Assembly: GCF_000317615.1 (NCBI RefSeq)
Contig: NC_019780.1
Span: 2,873,840-2,937,839 of the forward strand
Direction: 5' to 3'
Length of the DNA stretch: 64,000 nucleotides
From: Dactylococcopsis salina PCC 8305
Lineage (GTDB): Bacteria > Cyanobacteriota > Cyanobacteriia > Cyanobacteriales > Rubidibacteraceae
Positions 56,568-63,894 of the stretch are shown in pieces. The notes beneath the pieces were generated by a model that did not search any database, was not told where the DNA came from, and saw only the letters and a list, made by a program, of their open reading frames with translations. The position numbers and the translations under genes are program-made. Within the stretch, counting starts at the first letter, position 1. Each line of letters begins with the position of its first letter.

Positions 56568-56690
56568 AAAAGCCTATCGCCGGATGTCAGACTTGGAAAT
56601 AGTCTATTTGGAGATTATGGAAAAGCATTCTTTTGGGTAGGAAGCTCCTTCTACATTGCGTTAGCAATTAGAAGAGGGTAGTTCACTGGT
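56568..56690 (+). ncRNA. Predicted right-end region that could form the 3' part of a TnpB omega RNA
   Basis: Immediately after the tnpB stop, the + strand carries a stem of CTTCTA/TAGAAG stacked on ATTGC/GCAAT with a GTTA loop (56648-56674), then GAGGGTAGTTCAC. In characterised TnpB elements the guide RNA overlaps the end of tnpB and this structured right end, with the guide coming from the flank. The position here is by analogy only; no transcription evidence is available. Confidence 0.35.
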
Positions 56691-56785
56691 ACAGGGAAAA
56701 AATGTGAGCGACGATGATTAACCCCACAAATTGTTAAGATCGAGAGAAAACCCAATTGTTGTTTAAATCGGAATCGGAAAAGTCT

Positions 56786-57355
56786 ATGAGTAGTGCGTCA
56801 ACAGTAGCCAAGAAGAAACAAACCCCACAAAATACTTTATCTTTACATTATCTGGGCGATCGCGTTCTCCGTCAGCCCACCAAGCGCATTAGTAAAATTA
56901 ATCAATCCGTCCGTGACCTTGCCCAAGAAATGGTGCAAACCATGTACGCTGAACAGGGAATTGGTCTAGCCGCGCCACAAGTCGGGGTCAATAAACAGAT
57001 GCTGGTGATTGATTGCGATCCCAATAATACCGCAACGCCCCCTCTCGTTCTCATTAACCCAGAAATCCAAACTTACAGTCCAGAACTCGCCACAGGAGAA
57101 GAAGGTTGTCTCAGTATTCCTGGAGTTTACCTTGATGTGGTGCGTCCCGAAGCGGTACAAGTGAAGTTTAGAGACGAATCGGGTCGTCCGCAAAAAATGA
57201 AAGCCAGCGGACTACTCGCCAGAGTGATTCAACATGAATTAGATCATCTTCATGGGGTCTTATTTGTGGATCGGGTTCGGAATGATTTAGTCTTAACAGA
57301 GGCTCTCAATAAACAAGGCTTTTCCGCAAAAGCAGTGCAACCGATTAAATCTTAG
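56786..57355 (+). CDS. def: Peptide deformylase
   Basis: 189 residues from ATG 56786 (MSSASTVAKKKQTPQNTLSL); the frame also opens from TTG 56756. All three metallohydrolase motifs are intact: GIGLAAPQVG (motif 1), EGCLSIPGVY with the metal-binding Cys (motif 2) and QHELDHLHG, the HExxH site (motif 3). The enzyme removes the formyl group from the initiator methionine of new proteins, with Fe2+ or Zn2+. Length and the basic N-terminal extension are usual for cyanobacterial PDF. The small membrane protein starts 21 bp downstream and may be co-transcribed. Confidence 0.95.
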   Translation: MSSASTVAKKKQTPQNTLSLHYLGDRVLRQPTKRISKINQSVRDLAQEMVQTMYAEQGIGLAAPQVGVNKQMLVIDCDPNNTATPPLVLINPEIQTYSPELATGEEGCLSIPGVYLDVVRPEAVQVKFRDESGRPQKMKASGLLARVIQHELDHLHGVLFVDRVRNDLVLTEALNKQGFSAKAVQPIKS

Positions 57356-57376
57356 TTATCAAATAAGGAGCAAACT

Positions 57377-57580
57377 GTGATACTTACCCCAAAAAGTGGC
57401 TTATTATTATTAGTATCTTGTGTCGCGGCGATCGCTGCGGTGGGTTCAGTATTTGAACTCTCTTATGGTCATCCTCGGTATGGTGTCTGGATGACATCGG
57501 CAATTCTCGCAGGTAGCATTCCGTTAACTGGGGCTACCTTGTGGGCGGCGGTGCAAGATGCACGAGCAAATTTGAAGTAA
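57377..57580 (+). CDS. Small membrane protein, unknown function
   Basis: 67 residues with two hydrophobic segments (GLLLLVSCVAAIAAVGSVF ~8-26; TSAILAGSIPLTGATLWAAV ~40-59) and a short charged end QDARANLK. GTG 57377 is chosen because AAGGAG (57365-57370) lies at proper distance. It follows def by 21 bp, probably in one transcript. I do not recognise a named family; the form suggests a conserved cyanobacterial two-helix inner-membrane or thylakoid protein. Confidence 0.65.
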   Translation: MILTPKSGLLLLVSCVAAIAAVGSVFELSYGHPRYGVWMTSAILAGSIPLTGATLWAAVQDARANLK

Positions 57581-57584
57581 AAAA

Positions 57585-57684
57585 TAGCCCCCTTGCCAAG
57601 TAGAATTGGGGGGATTTAAAATAGCCCCCCTTTCAAAGGGGGGTTGGGGGGATTAAAAACCGATGATCGGGGGGTTGGGGGGAT
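57585..57684. repeat. G/C-run palindromic repeats between convergent genes
   Basis: A perfect palindrome with 9-bp arms CCCCCCTTT/AAAGGGGGG (57625-57643), flanked by further AGCCCCC and TTGGGGGGATT runs and a CGATGATCGGGGGG half-element (57661-57674). It lies between the small membrane protein gene and the convergent aldolase gene and may act as a bidirectional terminator. A same-design hairpin is at 62776-62794. Confidence 0.55.
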
Positions 57685-57689
57685 TCAAA

Positions 57690-58769
57690 TTAAGCAGTAA
57701 CTGCCTTTTTCGGATTAGCAGCTAATTCCCCACTGATGTATTTAGGAGCAAAGACATCAATGCTCACCTGTTTAATTTTACTAGCATTTCCAGCCGCCCC
57801 TAACGCTTCATAACGTTCGGCACAAATATTTTTTGCATATTCAATGGATGGCTTAAAGAAATGAATGGGGTCAAAATTACTGGGGTCTTTTGCCGCCGCT
57901 TCCCGAATGGCGGCAGTAATCGCTAAACGGTTATCCGTATCAATGTTGACTTTACGAACACCATTTTTAATTCCTTTTCGGATTTCATCAAGGGGAACAC
58001 CGTAAGTCGCTGGAATTTCGCCCCCATATTGATTAATCATGTCTTGCAACTCTTGAGGAACAGAGGAAGAACCGTGCATCACTAAATGAGTATTCGGTAA
58101 GCGACGATTAATCTCTGCAATGCGACTGATGGCTAAGACTTCTCCAGTAGGCTGACTGGTAAATTTATATGCTCCGTGACTGGTGCCAATGGCAACGGCT
58201 AAAGCATCAACTTGAGTCCGTTCCACAAATTCTACAGCCTGATCAGGATCAGTTAATAACTGCTCTCGACTTAATGTTCCCTCTGCACCGTGACCATCTT
58301 CTTTGTCCGTCTGCCCCGTTTCGAGAGACCCTAAACAGCCTAATTCCCCTTCTACACTTATCCCTAAAGCATGAGCGACTTGTGCGGTTTCGGCGGTAAC
58401 ACGAACATTATATTCAAAACTGGCGGGGGTTTTCCGATCTTCCTCTAATGAGCCATCCATCATTACACTCGTAAATCCATTCCGAATTGCCGAGAAGCAA
58501 GCCGCTGGACTATTGCCGTGATCTTGGTGGAGGGCAATGGGAATATGGGGATAAGTTTCTACGGCGGCTGCCACTAGGTGACGTAAAAAAGCATCTCCCA
58601 TATATTTTCGCGCACTGAGAGAGGATTGTAAGATCACTGGGCTATTGGTTTCCGCCGCTGCCAACATAATCGCGTGCAGACGTTCTAGATTGTTGACATT
58701 ATAAGCGGGAAGGCCGTAGTTGTTTTCTGCTGCATGATCCAGCAGTAGTCGCATGGGAACAAGTGCCAT
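57690..58769 (-). CDS. fbaA: Fructose-bisphosphate aldolase, class II, Calvin-cycle subtype
   Basis: 359 residues, zinc-dependent TIM barrel. Seen motifs: [24 protein letters not shown] (catalytic Asp and zinc His), [31 protein letters not shown] (zinc His), [10 protein letters not shown] (zinc His) and [13 protein letters not shown] (substrate phosphate binding). It joins glyceraldehyde-3-phosphate with dihydroxyacetone phosphate, or with erythrose-4-phosphate in the sedoheptulose-bisphosphate branch of the Calvin cycle, and works in reverse in glycolysis. ATG 58769 has GGAG at 58777-58780 on the minus strand. It is divergent from the class I aldolase gene across a 255-bp shared region. Confidence 0.96.
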   Translation of the reverse strand: MALVPMRLLLDHAAENNYGLPAYNVNNLERLHAIMLAAAETNSPVILQSSLSARKYMGDAFLRHLVAAAVETYPHIPIALHQDHGNSPAACFSAIRNGFTSVMMDGSLEEDRKTPASFEYNVRVTAETAQVAHALGISVEGELGCLGSLETGQTDKEDGHGAEGTLSREQLLTDPDQAVEFVERTQVDALAVAIGTSHGAYKFTSQPTGEVLAISRIAEINRRLPNTHLVMHGSSSVPQELQDMINQYGGEIPATYGVPLDEIRKGIKNGVRKVNIDTDNRLAITAAIREAAAKDPSNFDPIHFFKPSIEYAKNICAERYEALGAAGNASKIKQVSIDVFAPKYISGELAANPKKAVTA

Positions 58770-58814
58770 GAGGTGTCTCCTATATTGTTTTTTCTATGAG
58801 TTGAATAAGATCAG

Positions 58815-58843
58815 TTGATAATGATTTATTCCTTATTTGTCAA
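58815..58843 (-). promoter_or_regulatory. Candidate sigma-70-type promoter for the class II aldolase gene
   Basis: On the minus strand TTGACA (58843-58838) is followed after 17 bp by TATCAA (58820-58815), about 45 bp upstream of the ATG. The -35 match is perfect and the -10 match is partial. Confidence 0.45.
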
Positions 58844-58910
58844 TCCTAGAACAATTTTTTCATTCTGGGAAAGGGGTTTGATCAAAACGGTAACGCTTCG
58901 TGGCATTAAC

Positions 58911-58919
58911 TGTTATAAT
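58911..58919 (+). promoter_or_regulatory. Candidate extended -10 promoter for the class I aldolase gene
   Basis: TGTTATAAT (TGn plus TATAAT) lies 106 bp upstream of ATG 59025 with no good -35 box. TTGACA at 58956-58961 is an alternative -35 without a clear -10. Confidence 0.35.
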
Positions 58920-59024
58920 TCTTTTCAGATTTTCTTAACATTAAGCTGTAACCCTTTGACAAAAGCGAAGGGAAAATGAGACAGTATCGTTAAGATGAAG
59001 TTTTATAACAGGAGTCTATAAAGG

Positions 59025-60068
59025 ATGAGTCAATACGCAGAAGAATTGAGAAATACAGCCAAAGCAATGGTTGCTCCTAATCAAGGAGTGCTGGCGATGG
59101 ATGAAAGTAATGGCACTTGCAATAAGCGCTTTCAGAAGCAAGGCATTGATGCAACGGAAGAAATGCGTCGTCAGTATCGGGAGTTAATTCTCACTACGCC
59201 TCAAATTGGTAACTATATCAGTGGCGCGATTCTCTACGATGAAACAATCCGTCAGAAAAAAGAGGATGGCACTCCTTTTACTCAAGTAATGAAAGAGAAT
59301 GATGTCATTGTTGGCATTAAAGTCGATACAGGTGCGAAAGATTTGGCAGGTCATCCTGGAGAAAAGGTGACTGAGGGCTTAGATGGACTGCGCGATCGCA
59401 TCGCGGAATACTATCAAATGGGCGCTCGTTTTGCAAAATGGCGGGCTGTAATTACCATCGGTGATGGCATCCCCAGCCGTGCTTGCATCGAAGCGAATGC
59501 TCACGCTTTAGCTCGTTATGCGGCGTTATGTCAAGAGGGCGGTTTAGTTCCCATTGTTGAACCAGAAGTTCTCATTGATGGCAATCACACGATCGAGCGT
59601 TGCTATGAGGTCACTGATGAGACTCTCCGCACTGTGTTTACTGAACTCCGCACCCAAGGCGTTGAGTTTGATCAAATGATTCTCAAACCCAGCATGGTTA
59701 TCTCTGGAAAAGATTGTCCTCAGCAAGCAACACCACAACAAGTGGCGGAACAAACCATTAAGTGCTTACGCAATAATGTTCCCGCATCTGTTCCTGGGAT
59801 TGCGTTCTTATCTGGTGGACAAACTCCAGAACAATCTGCGGAACACTTAAACTTGATGAATTCTGAACCCCTCAAGTCTCAGTGTCCTTGGCGCGTTACT
59901 TTCTCCTATGCTCGTGCAATTCAACAACCAGCGTTGGAACACTGGAAAGGACAAGCCAGCAATGTTGCTGATGCACAAAAACTGTTAAGTCACCGCGCTC
60001 AATGTAACAGTGCTGCCAGTATGGGTAACTATTCCCCTGAACTGGAAAAACAGCCAGCTATGGCTTAA
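59025..60068 (+). CDS. fda: Fructose-bisphosphate aldolase, class I
   Basis: 347 residues, Schiff-base aldolase. Marks: GVLAMDESNGTCNKRF near the N-terminus (phosphate-binding loop), GIKVDTGAK, FAKWRAVI with active-site Lys, VPIVEPEVLIDGNH, and QMILKPSMV with the Schiff-base Lys, then GIAFLSGGQ. It catalyses the same reaction as the class II enzyme without metal. Cyanobacteria often keep both; in the halotolerant Halothece a class I enzyme has been linked to salt tolerance, though nothing here shows its regulation. AAGG precedes ATG 59025. The two aldolase genes are divergent neighbours, allowing joint control. Confidence 0.96.
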   Translation: MSQYAEELRNTAKAMVAPNQGVLAMDESNGTCNKRFQKQGIDATEEMRRQYRELILTTPQIGNYISGAILYDETIRQKKEDGTPFTQVMKENDVIVGIKVDTGAKDLAGHPGEKVTEGLDGLRDRIAEYYQMGARFAKWRAVITIGDGIPSRACIEANAHALARYAALCQEGGLVPIVEPEVLIDGNHTIERCYEVTDETLRTVFTELRTQGVEFDQMILKPSMVISGKDCPQQATPQQVAEQTIKCLRNNVPASVPGIAFLSGGQTPEQSAEHLNLMNSEPLKSQCPWRVTFSYARAIQQPALEHWKGQASNVADAQKLLSHRAQCNSAASMGNYSPELEKQPAMA

Positions 60069-60151
60069 GAACATTGGCTTCCCGTTAATTTAGGGTGCTG
60101 TTAATCCTCTCTGTTCGTCAGGGGGGATTTAATGCGTGAGCAGTGAGCAGC

Positions 60152-60430
60152 GTTGGGTTTTGCTTCTCTCCACCCAACCTACAAGCTACTACAAGCTACA
60201 AGCGTGTTGGGTTTCGCTTCTCTCCACCCAACCTACAAGCTACTACAAGCGTGTTGGGTTTCGCTTCTCTCCACCCAACCTACAAGCTACTACAAGCTAC
60301 AAGCGTGTTGGGTTTCGCTTCTCTCCACCCAACCTACAAGCTACTACAAGCTACAAGCGTGTTGGGTTTCGCTTCTCTCCACCCAACCTACTTTAGTATT
60401 AGATTTCGCTTCCCTCTGCCCAACCTACTG
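60152..60430. repeat. Tandem array of the GTTGGGT...ACCCAAC palindrome (five copies plus a degenerate sixth)
   Basis: GTTGGGTTTCGCTTCTCTCC then ACCCAACCTAC starts at 60152, 60206, 60253, 60307 and 60361 (spacing 54, 47, 54, 54), separated by ACAAGCTACT-type linkers. A degenerate unit at ~60400-60430 overlaps the 3' end of scpB. Open frames across it (60136-60506, three frames) are repeat artefacts. The hairpins could terminate transcription from the aldolase gene. Confidence 0.85.
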
Positions 60431-60917
60431 GAGATTTAGGATCGCTATATTGTTCGTTGAGGTCATCAATCTCGAAATATTGATAGAATTTTTCGGTGAT
60501 TTCTAGCCAGTAGGAACGTCCTTCTCTTCGTTTTTGCACTAATCCGAGTTCTACTAATTCTTGGACTTGTTGATAAGCGCTACTTCCTCGTAAGTTAATC
60601 AGATCGGTTTGCAAAATAGGATTTTTGAGGGCGATCGCGGCGAGGGTTCGTAACGCACCGACTCCTAATTCGGCGGGAATTAAATTTTGGAGCAGTTTTT
60701 GATGATTCGATCGAAGCTGTAAGCTATAACCACTGGTGGTTTCGACCACTTCTAAAGCACTATCTCGATGTGCATAATCAGACATTAATTCTAAAATTGC
60801 TTCTTCAATTGCAGCGCGATCGTGATTTGCATATTCACTAATTTCTTTTAAGGACAAAGGTTGTGCTTTCAAATATAAAATTGCTTCGACTTGTGTCGCT
60901 AAACGAGGCTCTTTCAT
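60399..60917 (-). CDS. scpB: Segregation and condensation protein B
   Basis: 172 residues, two winged-helix domains as in ScpB: RLATQVEAILYLKAQPLSLK, then the second domain AELGVGALRTLAAIALKNPI, LRGSSAYQQVQELVELGLVQ and SYWLEITEKFYQYF. ScpB binds ScpA and SMC to form the bacterial condensin that compacts and segregates chromosomes. Start ATG 60917. The last ~11 residues (SPVGWAEGSEI) and the stop are encoded by a degenerate copy of the dispersed palindrome, so the original C-terminus was probably replaced. A MITE lies 24 bp upstream of the start codon. Confidence 0.92.
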   Translation of the reverse strand: MKEPRLATQVEAILYLKAQPLSLKEISEYANHDRAAIEEAILELMSDYAHRDSALEVVETTSGYSLQLRSNHQKLLQNLIPAELGVGALRTLAAIALKNPILQTDLINLRGSSAYQQVQELVELGLVQKRREGRSYWLEITEKFYQYFEIDDLNEQYSDPKSPVGWAEGSEI

Positions 60918-60941
60918 TCAATAGTTGCTAGTTAATCCGTT

Positions 60942-61037
60942 ATATCAGGTTCGCTCAATCAATGATCAAAAGTAGGTTGGGTGGAGAGTAGCGAAACCCA
61001 ACACCAATTATAATAAGCAATTAGTCGAACCTGATAT
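60942..61037. mobile_element. Intact 96-bp MITE with perfect 12-bp terminal inverted repeats
   Basis: ATATCAGGTTCG (60942-60953) and CGAACCTGATAT (61026-61037) are perfect inverted repeats around the GTTGGGT/ACCCAAC core. Taking TATCAGG...CCTGATA as the ends, TTA flanks both sides and may be a target duplication. No coding capacity. It sits between scpB and the TIGR02450 gene and overlaps the latter's stop codon by one base. Confidence 0.8.
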
Positions 61038-61267
61038 TATATGTCTTTCAATGGCTTCCAACCAGGTTGCCATAAATCAGTATCTTTTAATTGTTGGGCA
61101 TTAATCCAAAATCTCACGTTGCCATCGCAAGACGCAACCATTTCCGCAAATACCCATTTCCCTTGATTCTTGCGGTTGACGACTTCAAAATGCCGCCATC
61201 CCCAAGTTTTTTGTTGTGCTGTCCATTTCGATCCGAGTAAGTGAGGAAATTTCTGTTTTTTTGCCAT
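61037..61267 (-). CDS. TIGR02450 family Trp-rich small protein
   Basis: 76 residues from ATG 61267: MAKKQKFPHLLGSKWTAQQK, then TWGWRHFEVVNRKNQGKWVF, AEMVASCDGNVRFWINAQQL and LWQPGWKPL. The conserved tryptophans and the SKWTA/GWRHF pattern match the short family TIGR02450, of unknown function. The frame continues upstream to 61360, but those residues come from repeat-like intergenic DNA and lack family similarity. The stop TAA (61039-61037) ends at the MITE border. Confidence 0.82.
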   Translation of the reverse strand: MAKKQKFPHLLGSKWTAQQKTWGWRHFEVVNRKNQGKWVFAEMVASCDGNVRFWINAQQLKDTDLWQPGWKPLKDI

Positions 61268-61318
61268 TTTTGATTGATGGTTATTATACCCTCCCCCTAC
61301 CCCCCTTATACCATTTTG

Positions 61319-61350
61319 GAAAAGTAGGGTTTGCCTTGCCCACCCTACAA
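61319..61350. repeat. Variant palindrome GTAGGGT...ACCCTAC
   Basis: GTAGGGTTTGCCTTGCCCAC followed by CCTAC gives arms GTAGGGT/ACCCTAC, a relative of the GTTGGGT/ACCCAAC family. It lies upstream of the TIGR02450 gene. Confidence 0.55.
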
Positions 61351-61412
61351 GATGTAACATTTACCTTTTAAATTGGTATTACTAAGGCAGGCGAAGTTTT
61401 GAAAATGGCATT

Positions 61413-61492
61413 ATATCAAGCTCGGGTAATTGCTTATGATTAGTGTTGGGTTTCGCTTCGCTCCACCCAACCTACTTTTTATCTTTGATTTA
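61413..61492. mobile_element. Degenerate MITE copy at the 3' end of the GST-like gene
   Basis: Left end ATATCAAGCTCG, then GGGTAATTGCTTATGATTAG, the GTTGGGT/ACCCAAC core and CTACTTTTTATCTTTGATT match the element at 50713. The right end is disrupted by an insertion. The stop TAA of the GST-like gene (61492-61490) falls at this disrupted end. Confidence 0.65.
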
Positions 61493-62698
61493 ATGGGAGA
61501 GCGTCAAGCTAAAGTTAGCTGGGTCTTGATCCCGTCGATGTTGAACTGGAATCGGAGTTCCTTGATCTTCTCCCACTAAGGCGGCGGTTTGTTCTAGAGA
61601 CTCTCGCAACCGTTTCGCGGCATAGATTGACATATCTCGTGGGACGTTGATTCGATCGCGCAAATATCGTAATCCAGATGCGGACTGAGCAGGCGGTTGA
61701 CACAGTTCTCCTGTGATTAGGTGGCTTAAAGCACAGCGCAAGGCTTCGTCAAATTTTTGATCCTCCATGGGATTAACACGGATTAAGTTTTCACGGTGTT
61801 TTAAAACTCGATCGAGTGCTTCTTCACGGGAGGTTTCTGGTTCAGGATAACCCACATCGGGTAAACCCAGCCAGGGGCCACCATCGACTCGGGTTTGATT
61901 AATTTTGGTTTGGGGTTCATCATTGGCGTAACATCCTCCCATTTGCGGCGGCAAATCGTGGACATGAGTATGAAAATCACTCTGTGTTCCCCGATAGGTC
62001 GATCGCGCTTCCATTCCAGCAAACCACTGTTTTAGGTGAGGATTTTCTTCTCGTAGGGAATACCCTTTATAGTAGAAAAGGCTGGCGTTCATGCGTTCTA
62101 AAAAGGGCGTAAATAGCACATCCACAATGCTAAAGTTGTCTAAAAAATAAGCTCCTGGTGTCTCACTGAGAGCAGTTTCTACCTTCTCCGTTACATCTAA
62201 AAATTGCTTGCGGTTTTTTTCTTCTTGTCTGCTCGATCGCGCCCCTGAACAAAGCCACATACACCAAGCGCGAAACAATTGTCGTTCTAACTTTTTCAGA
62301 GGGATAACTTTCGAGTCTTTCATGCTATAACCTAGCACACCGAAAGCATCTTCGAGGGCGATTAAAATATCATTACTTTCGGTTAGTAAACGACCATCTA
62401 ACTCTAACGCGGGTAACATCCCAGAAGGAACAATACGCTTATACCAACGTTCTTTTTCCCCATAGCAAAACATACTTACTTTTTCGATGCGATAGGGAAT
62501 TTGTTTCTCTTCTAACCATAGCCAAACTTTTTGACAGTAGGGACACCAAGCGTGATGATCTCGATATAAAGTAACTCTCACCTCTGATTCATTTTGACCA
62601 AATAAACGCAAACGGGAATGAGAATTGGTGTTTCCGTTAACTCGATCGAGGTTAAAGTTTGTTTTCGTTTTTAATTCTTCCCAACTTAGCGGTTTCAT
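61490..62698 (-). CDS. Glutathione S-transferase-like protein with long C-terminal extension
   Basis: 402 residues. Residues ~40-120 form a thioredoxin-fold GST N-terminal domain with a glutaredoxin-type active site [14 protein letters not shown] and the cis-Pro region [12 protein letters not shown], then [12 protein letters not shown]. Residues ~130-245 are the alpha-helical GST domain ([20 protein letters not shown]). The remaining ~150 residues ([20 protein letters not shown] to the end) are an extension found in cyanobacterial and plastid relatives. The CPYC pair suggests thiol-disulfide or deglutathionylation chemistry rather than classic conjugation; the substrate is unknown. Start ATG 62698. 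The stop lies at the border of a degenerate MITE. Confidence 0.87.
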   Translation of the reverse strand: MKPLSWEELKTKTNFNLDRVNGNTNSHSRLRLFGQNESEVRVTLYRDHHAWCPYCQKVWLWLEEKQIPYRIEKVSMFCYGEKERWYKRIVPSGMLPALELDGRLLTESNDILIALEDAFGVLGYSMKDSKVIPLKKLERQLFRAWCMWLCSGARSSRQEEKNRKQFLDVTEKVETALSETPGAYFLDNFSIVDVLFTPFLERMNASLFYYKGYSLREENPHLKQWFAGMEARSTYRGTQSDFHTHVHDLPPQMGGCYANDEPQTKINQTRVDGGPWLGLPDVGYPEPETSREEALDRVLKHRENLIRVNPMEDQKFDEALRCALSHLITGELCQPPAQSASGLRYLRDRINVPRDMSIYAAKRLRESLEQTAALVGEDQGTPIPVQHRRDQDPANFSLTLSH

Positions 62699-62705
62699 TT
62701 TCGGT

Positions 62706-62757
62706 GTTATTTGTTATTTGTTATTCGTTATTTGTTATTTGTTATTTGTTATTTGTA
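62706..62757. repeat. Heptamer short tandem repeat (TTATTTG)
   Basis: About seven units of TTATTTG/TTATTCG upstream of the GST-like gene, the same family as at 1028-1053 and 1912-1940. Confidence 0.8.
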
Positions 62758-62775
62758 AAAAGTTAATGAACCGTT

Positions 62776-62794
62776 CCCCCCGATCATCGGGGGG
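62776..62794. repeat. Perfect 9-bp-arm palindrome at the truncated end of the phosphatase remnant
   Basis: CCCCCCGAT, c, ATCGGGGGG. The stop codon of the PP2C remnant (62786-62784) lies inside it. Same design as the 57625-57643 palindrome. Confidence 0.6.
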
Positions 62795-63400
62795 TTACCT
62801 GAGAATCCTTAATTAACAAAGCAGGAGGATGTCCAGCACTCGCATAAGTTAACCCTTGTGTTTTTGTGTTATAAATTCCATACCAAATTGTAAAATAATC
62901 TTCATCGGTTTCGCTAAGAAAGACTCGATTTAATTCCCTTAAAATGGTCTGGGGTTGATAGAAATCAACATTTTTTAGAGGAGATAACTGACAAGAGAGA
63001 GTTGTATTATCCAGTTTCGATCGAAGCAAAGTTAACACAGAAACTGATAACAATGCTGGACGAACGCCATGTTCGGCAACATCAAGTAAATAAATGACTA
63101 AATGTTCGTTATCTAAACAATAGTAATCAAAGGCATCTCCTCCTAACGCTAAAGAGGGAATAAACTCCTGTTCAATTTGAATTTTAGAAGTTTGAATGGG
63201 GAGAGGAAGCAACGATCGAACATAGTCTGCTGCTGCTTTTAATTCCGCTTCCAAAACCTCCTTTTTACGTTGTAATTCTCTTTCGGCGCGACTGGCTTCG
63301 AGAAGACGACGGAGGCGACGCATTAAGACTGGAGCATGAATCGGTTTTGTGATCTAATCCGTTGCACCAGCTTGATTAGGCGCGATCGACCGATTCCTTA
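62784..63400 (-). pseudogene. Broken response-regulator/PP2C (SpoIIE/RsbU-type) phosphatase
   Basis: The main open part (63323-62784, 179 residues) has the linker coiled coil ASRAERELQRKKEVLEAELK and the first half of a PP2C/SpoIIE domain: GGDAFDYYCLDNEHLVIYLL, DVAEHGVRPALLSV and LTYASAGHPPALLI. It ends at KDSQVTPR inside a palindrome, losing the second half (the TDG region). Upstream in the same frame (63400-63324) the end of a receiver domain is readable (NQAGATD, stop TAG, ITKPIHAPVLMRRL), with the Tyr of the usual DYITKP changed to a stop and the rest of the receiver missing. It is truncated at both ends and interrupted. Relatives are stress-signalling protein phosphatases. Confidence 0.8.
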
Positions 63401-63616
63401 TCATCGAGCTTCTAGTTGATCCAAGCGTAACCACATCCCAGGGGTTGCGACATAAAACTTAACAAAAGCATAATCCCCCTCAGTTTCTAAAACCTCTCCC
63501 TTGCTTTCAAATAAGTAACTGGGAAAACGATTATCGCTTGCCATTGCTTCTAAGCTATTTTCTAGTTTTTCACGGACAACACGCACCAAAGACCCTTTTT
63601 TAACTTTTCCAGCCAT
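63401..63616 (-). CDS. ndhO: NAD(P)H-quinone oxidoreductase subunit O
   Basis: 71 residues: [40 protein letters not shown] and [17 protein letters not shown], clearly NdhO. This is a small cyanobacterial/plastid-specific subunit on the cytoplasmic side of thylakoid NDH-1, which works in cyclic electron flow and respiration with ferredoxin. Length is normal; ATG 63616. The phosphatase remnant starts directly after its stop codon. The region upstream (63617-63894) contains no other gene. Confidence 0.95.
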   Translation of the reverse strand: MAGKVKKGSLVRVVREKLENSLEAMASDNRFPSYLFESKGEVLETEGDYAFVKFYVATPGMWLRLDQLEAR

Positions 63617-63894
63617 AGTTTCTATCTTTTCTATAATCTAAATGAATAACAATTAAGCATTACAACAATTCTTTAACCAATTGTGCCATAGATGTTGTTC
63701 ATCGGTTGCGAAAGTTAAGATCGTTTCATGTCATTTGGTTTGATAAAACATCTAATCAAAGGAAGATGAGGAATTTAATAAAAGCAAGATATTATTTTTA
63801 AGCTGATTAGAAGAGTCAACATAAGGGAGGGGAGACAAAACCGAGTCAGTCTCCATACCTTAAATTTTTGTTTTCGTAATCTCAAGGAGGTTTT
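63617..63894. other. Divergent intergenic region, ndhO and nucleotidyltransferase genes
   Basis: 278 bp without a gene. It should hold both promoters; no convincing -35/-10 pair was recognised. A strong ribosome-binding site AAGGAGG is at 63884-63890. Confidence 0.5.

Larger units (their letters stand above)
55340..56690 (+). mobile_element. IS200/IS605-family element carrying only tnpB
   Basis: A tnpB gene (55446-56567) lies between a left hairpin (55344-55367) and a right hairpin (56648-56674: CTTCTA, c, ATTGC, loop GTTA, GCAAT, TAGAAG). No Y1 transposase tnpA is present, so mobility would need a partner in trans. The exact ends cannot be fixed because IS605 elements make no target duplication; the limits given are approximate. 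Confidence 0.6.

Noticed and set aside
56431-56640. 69-codon ORF overlapping the end of tnpB
   Set aside because: Shadow frame of the TnpB zinc ribbon and right end; no family similarity.
60136-60506. Three overlapping + strand ORFs (86, 98 and 117 codons) encoding repeats of VGFRFSPPNLQATTS type
   Set aside because: They are translations of the tandem GTTGGGT...ACCCAAC palindrome in all three frames, with no ribosome-binding site or family similarity, and they overlap the scpB 3' end.
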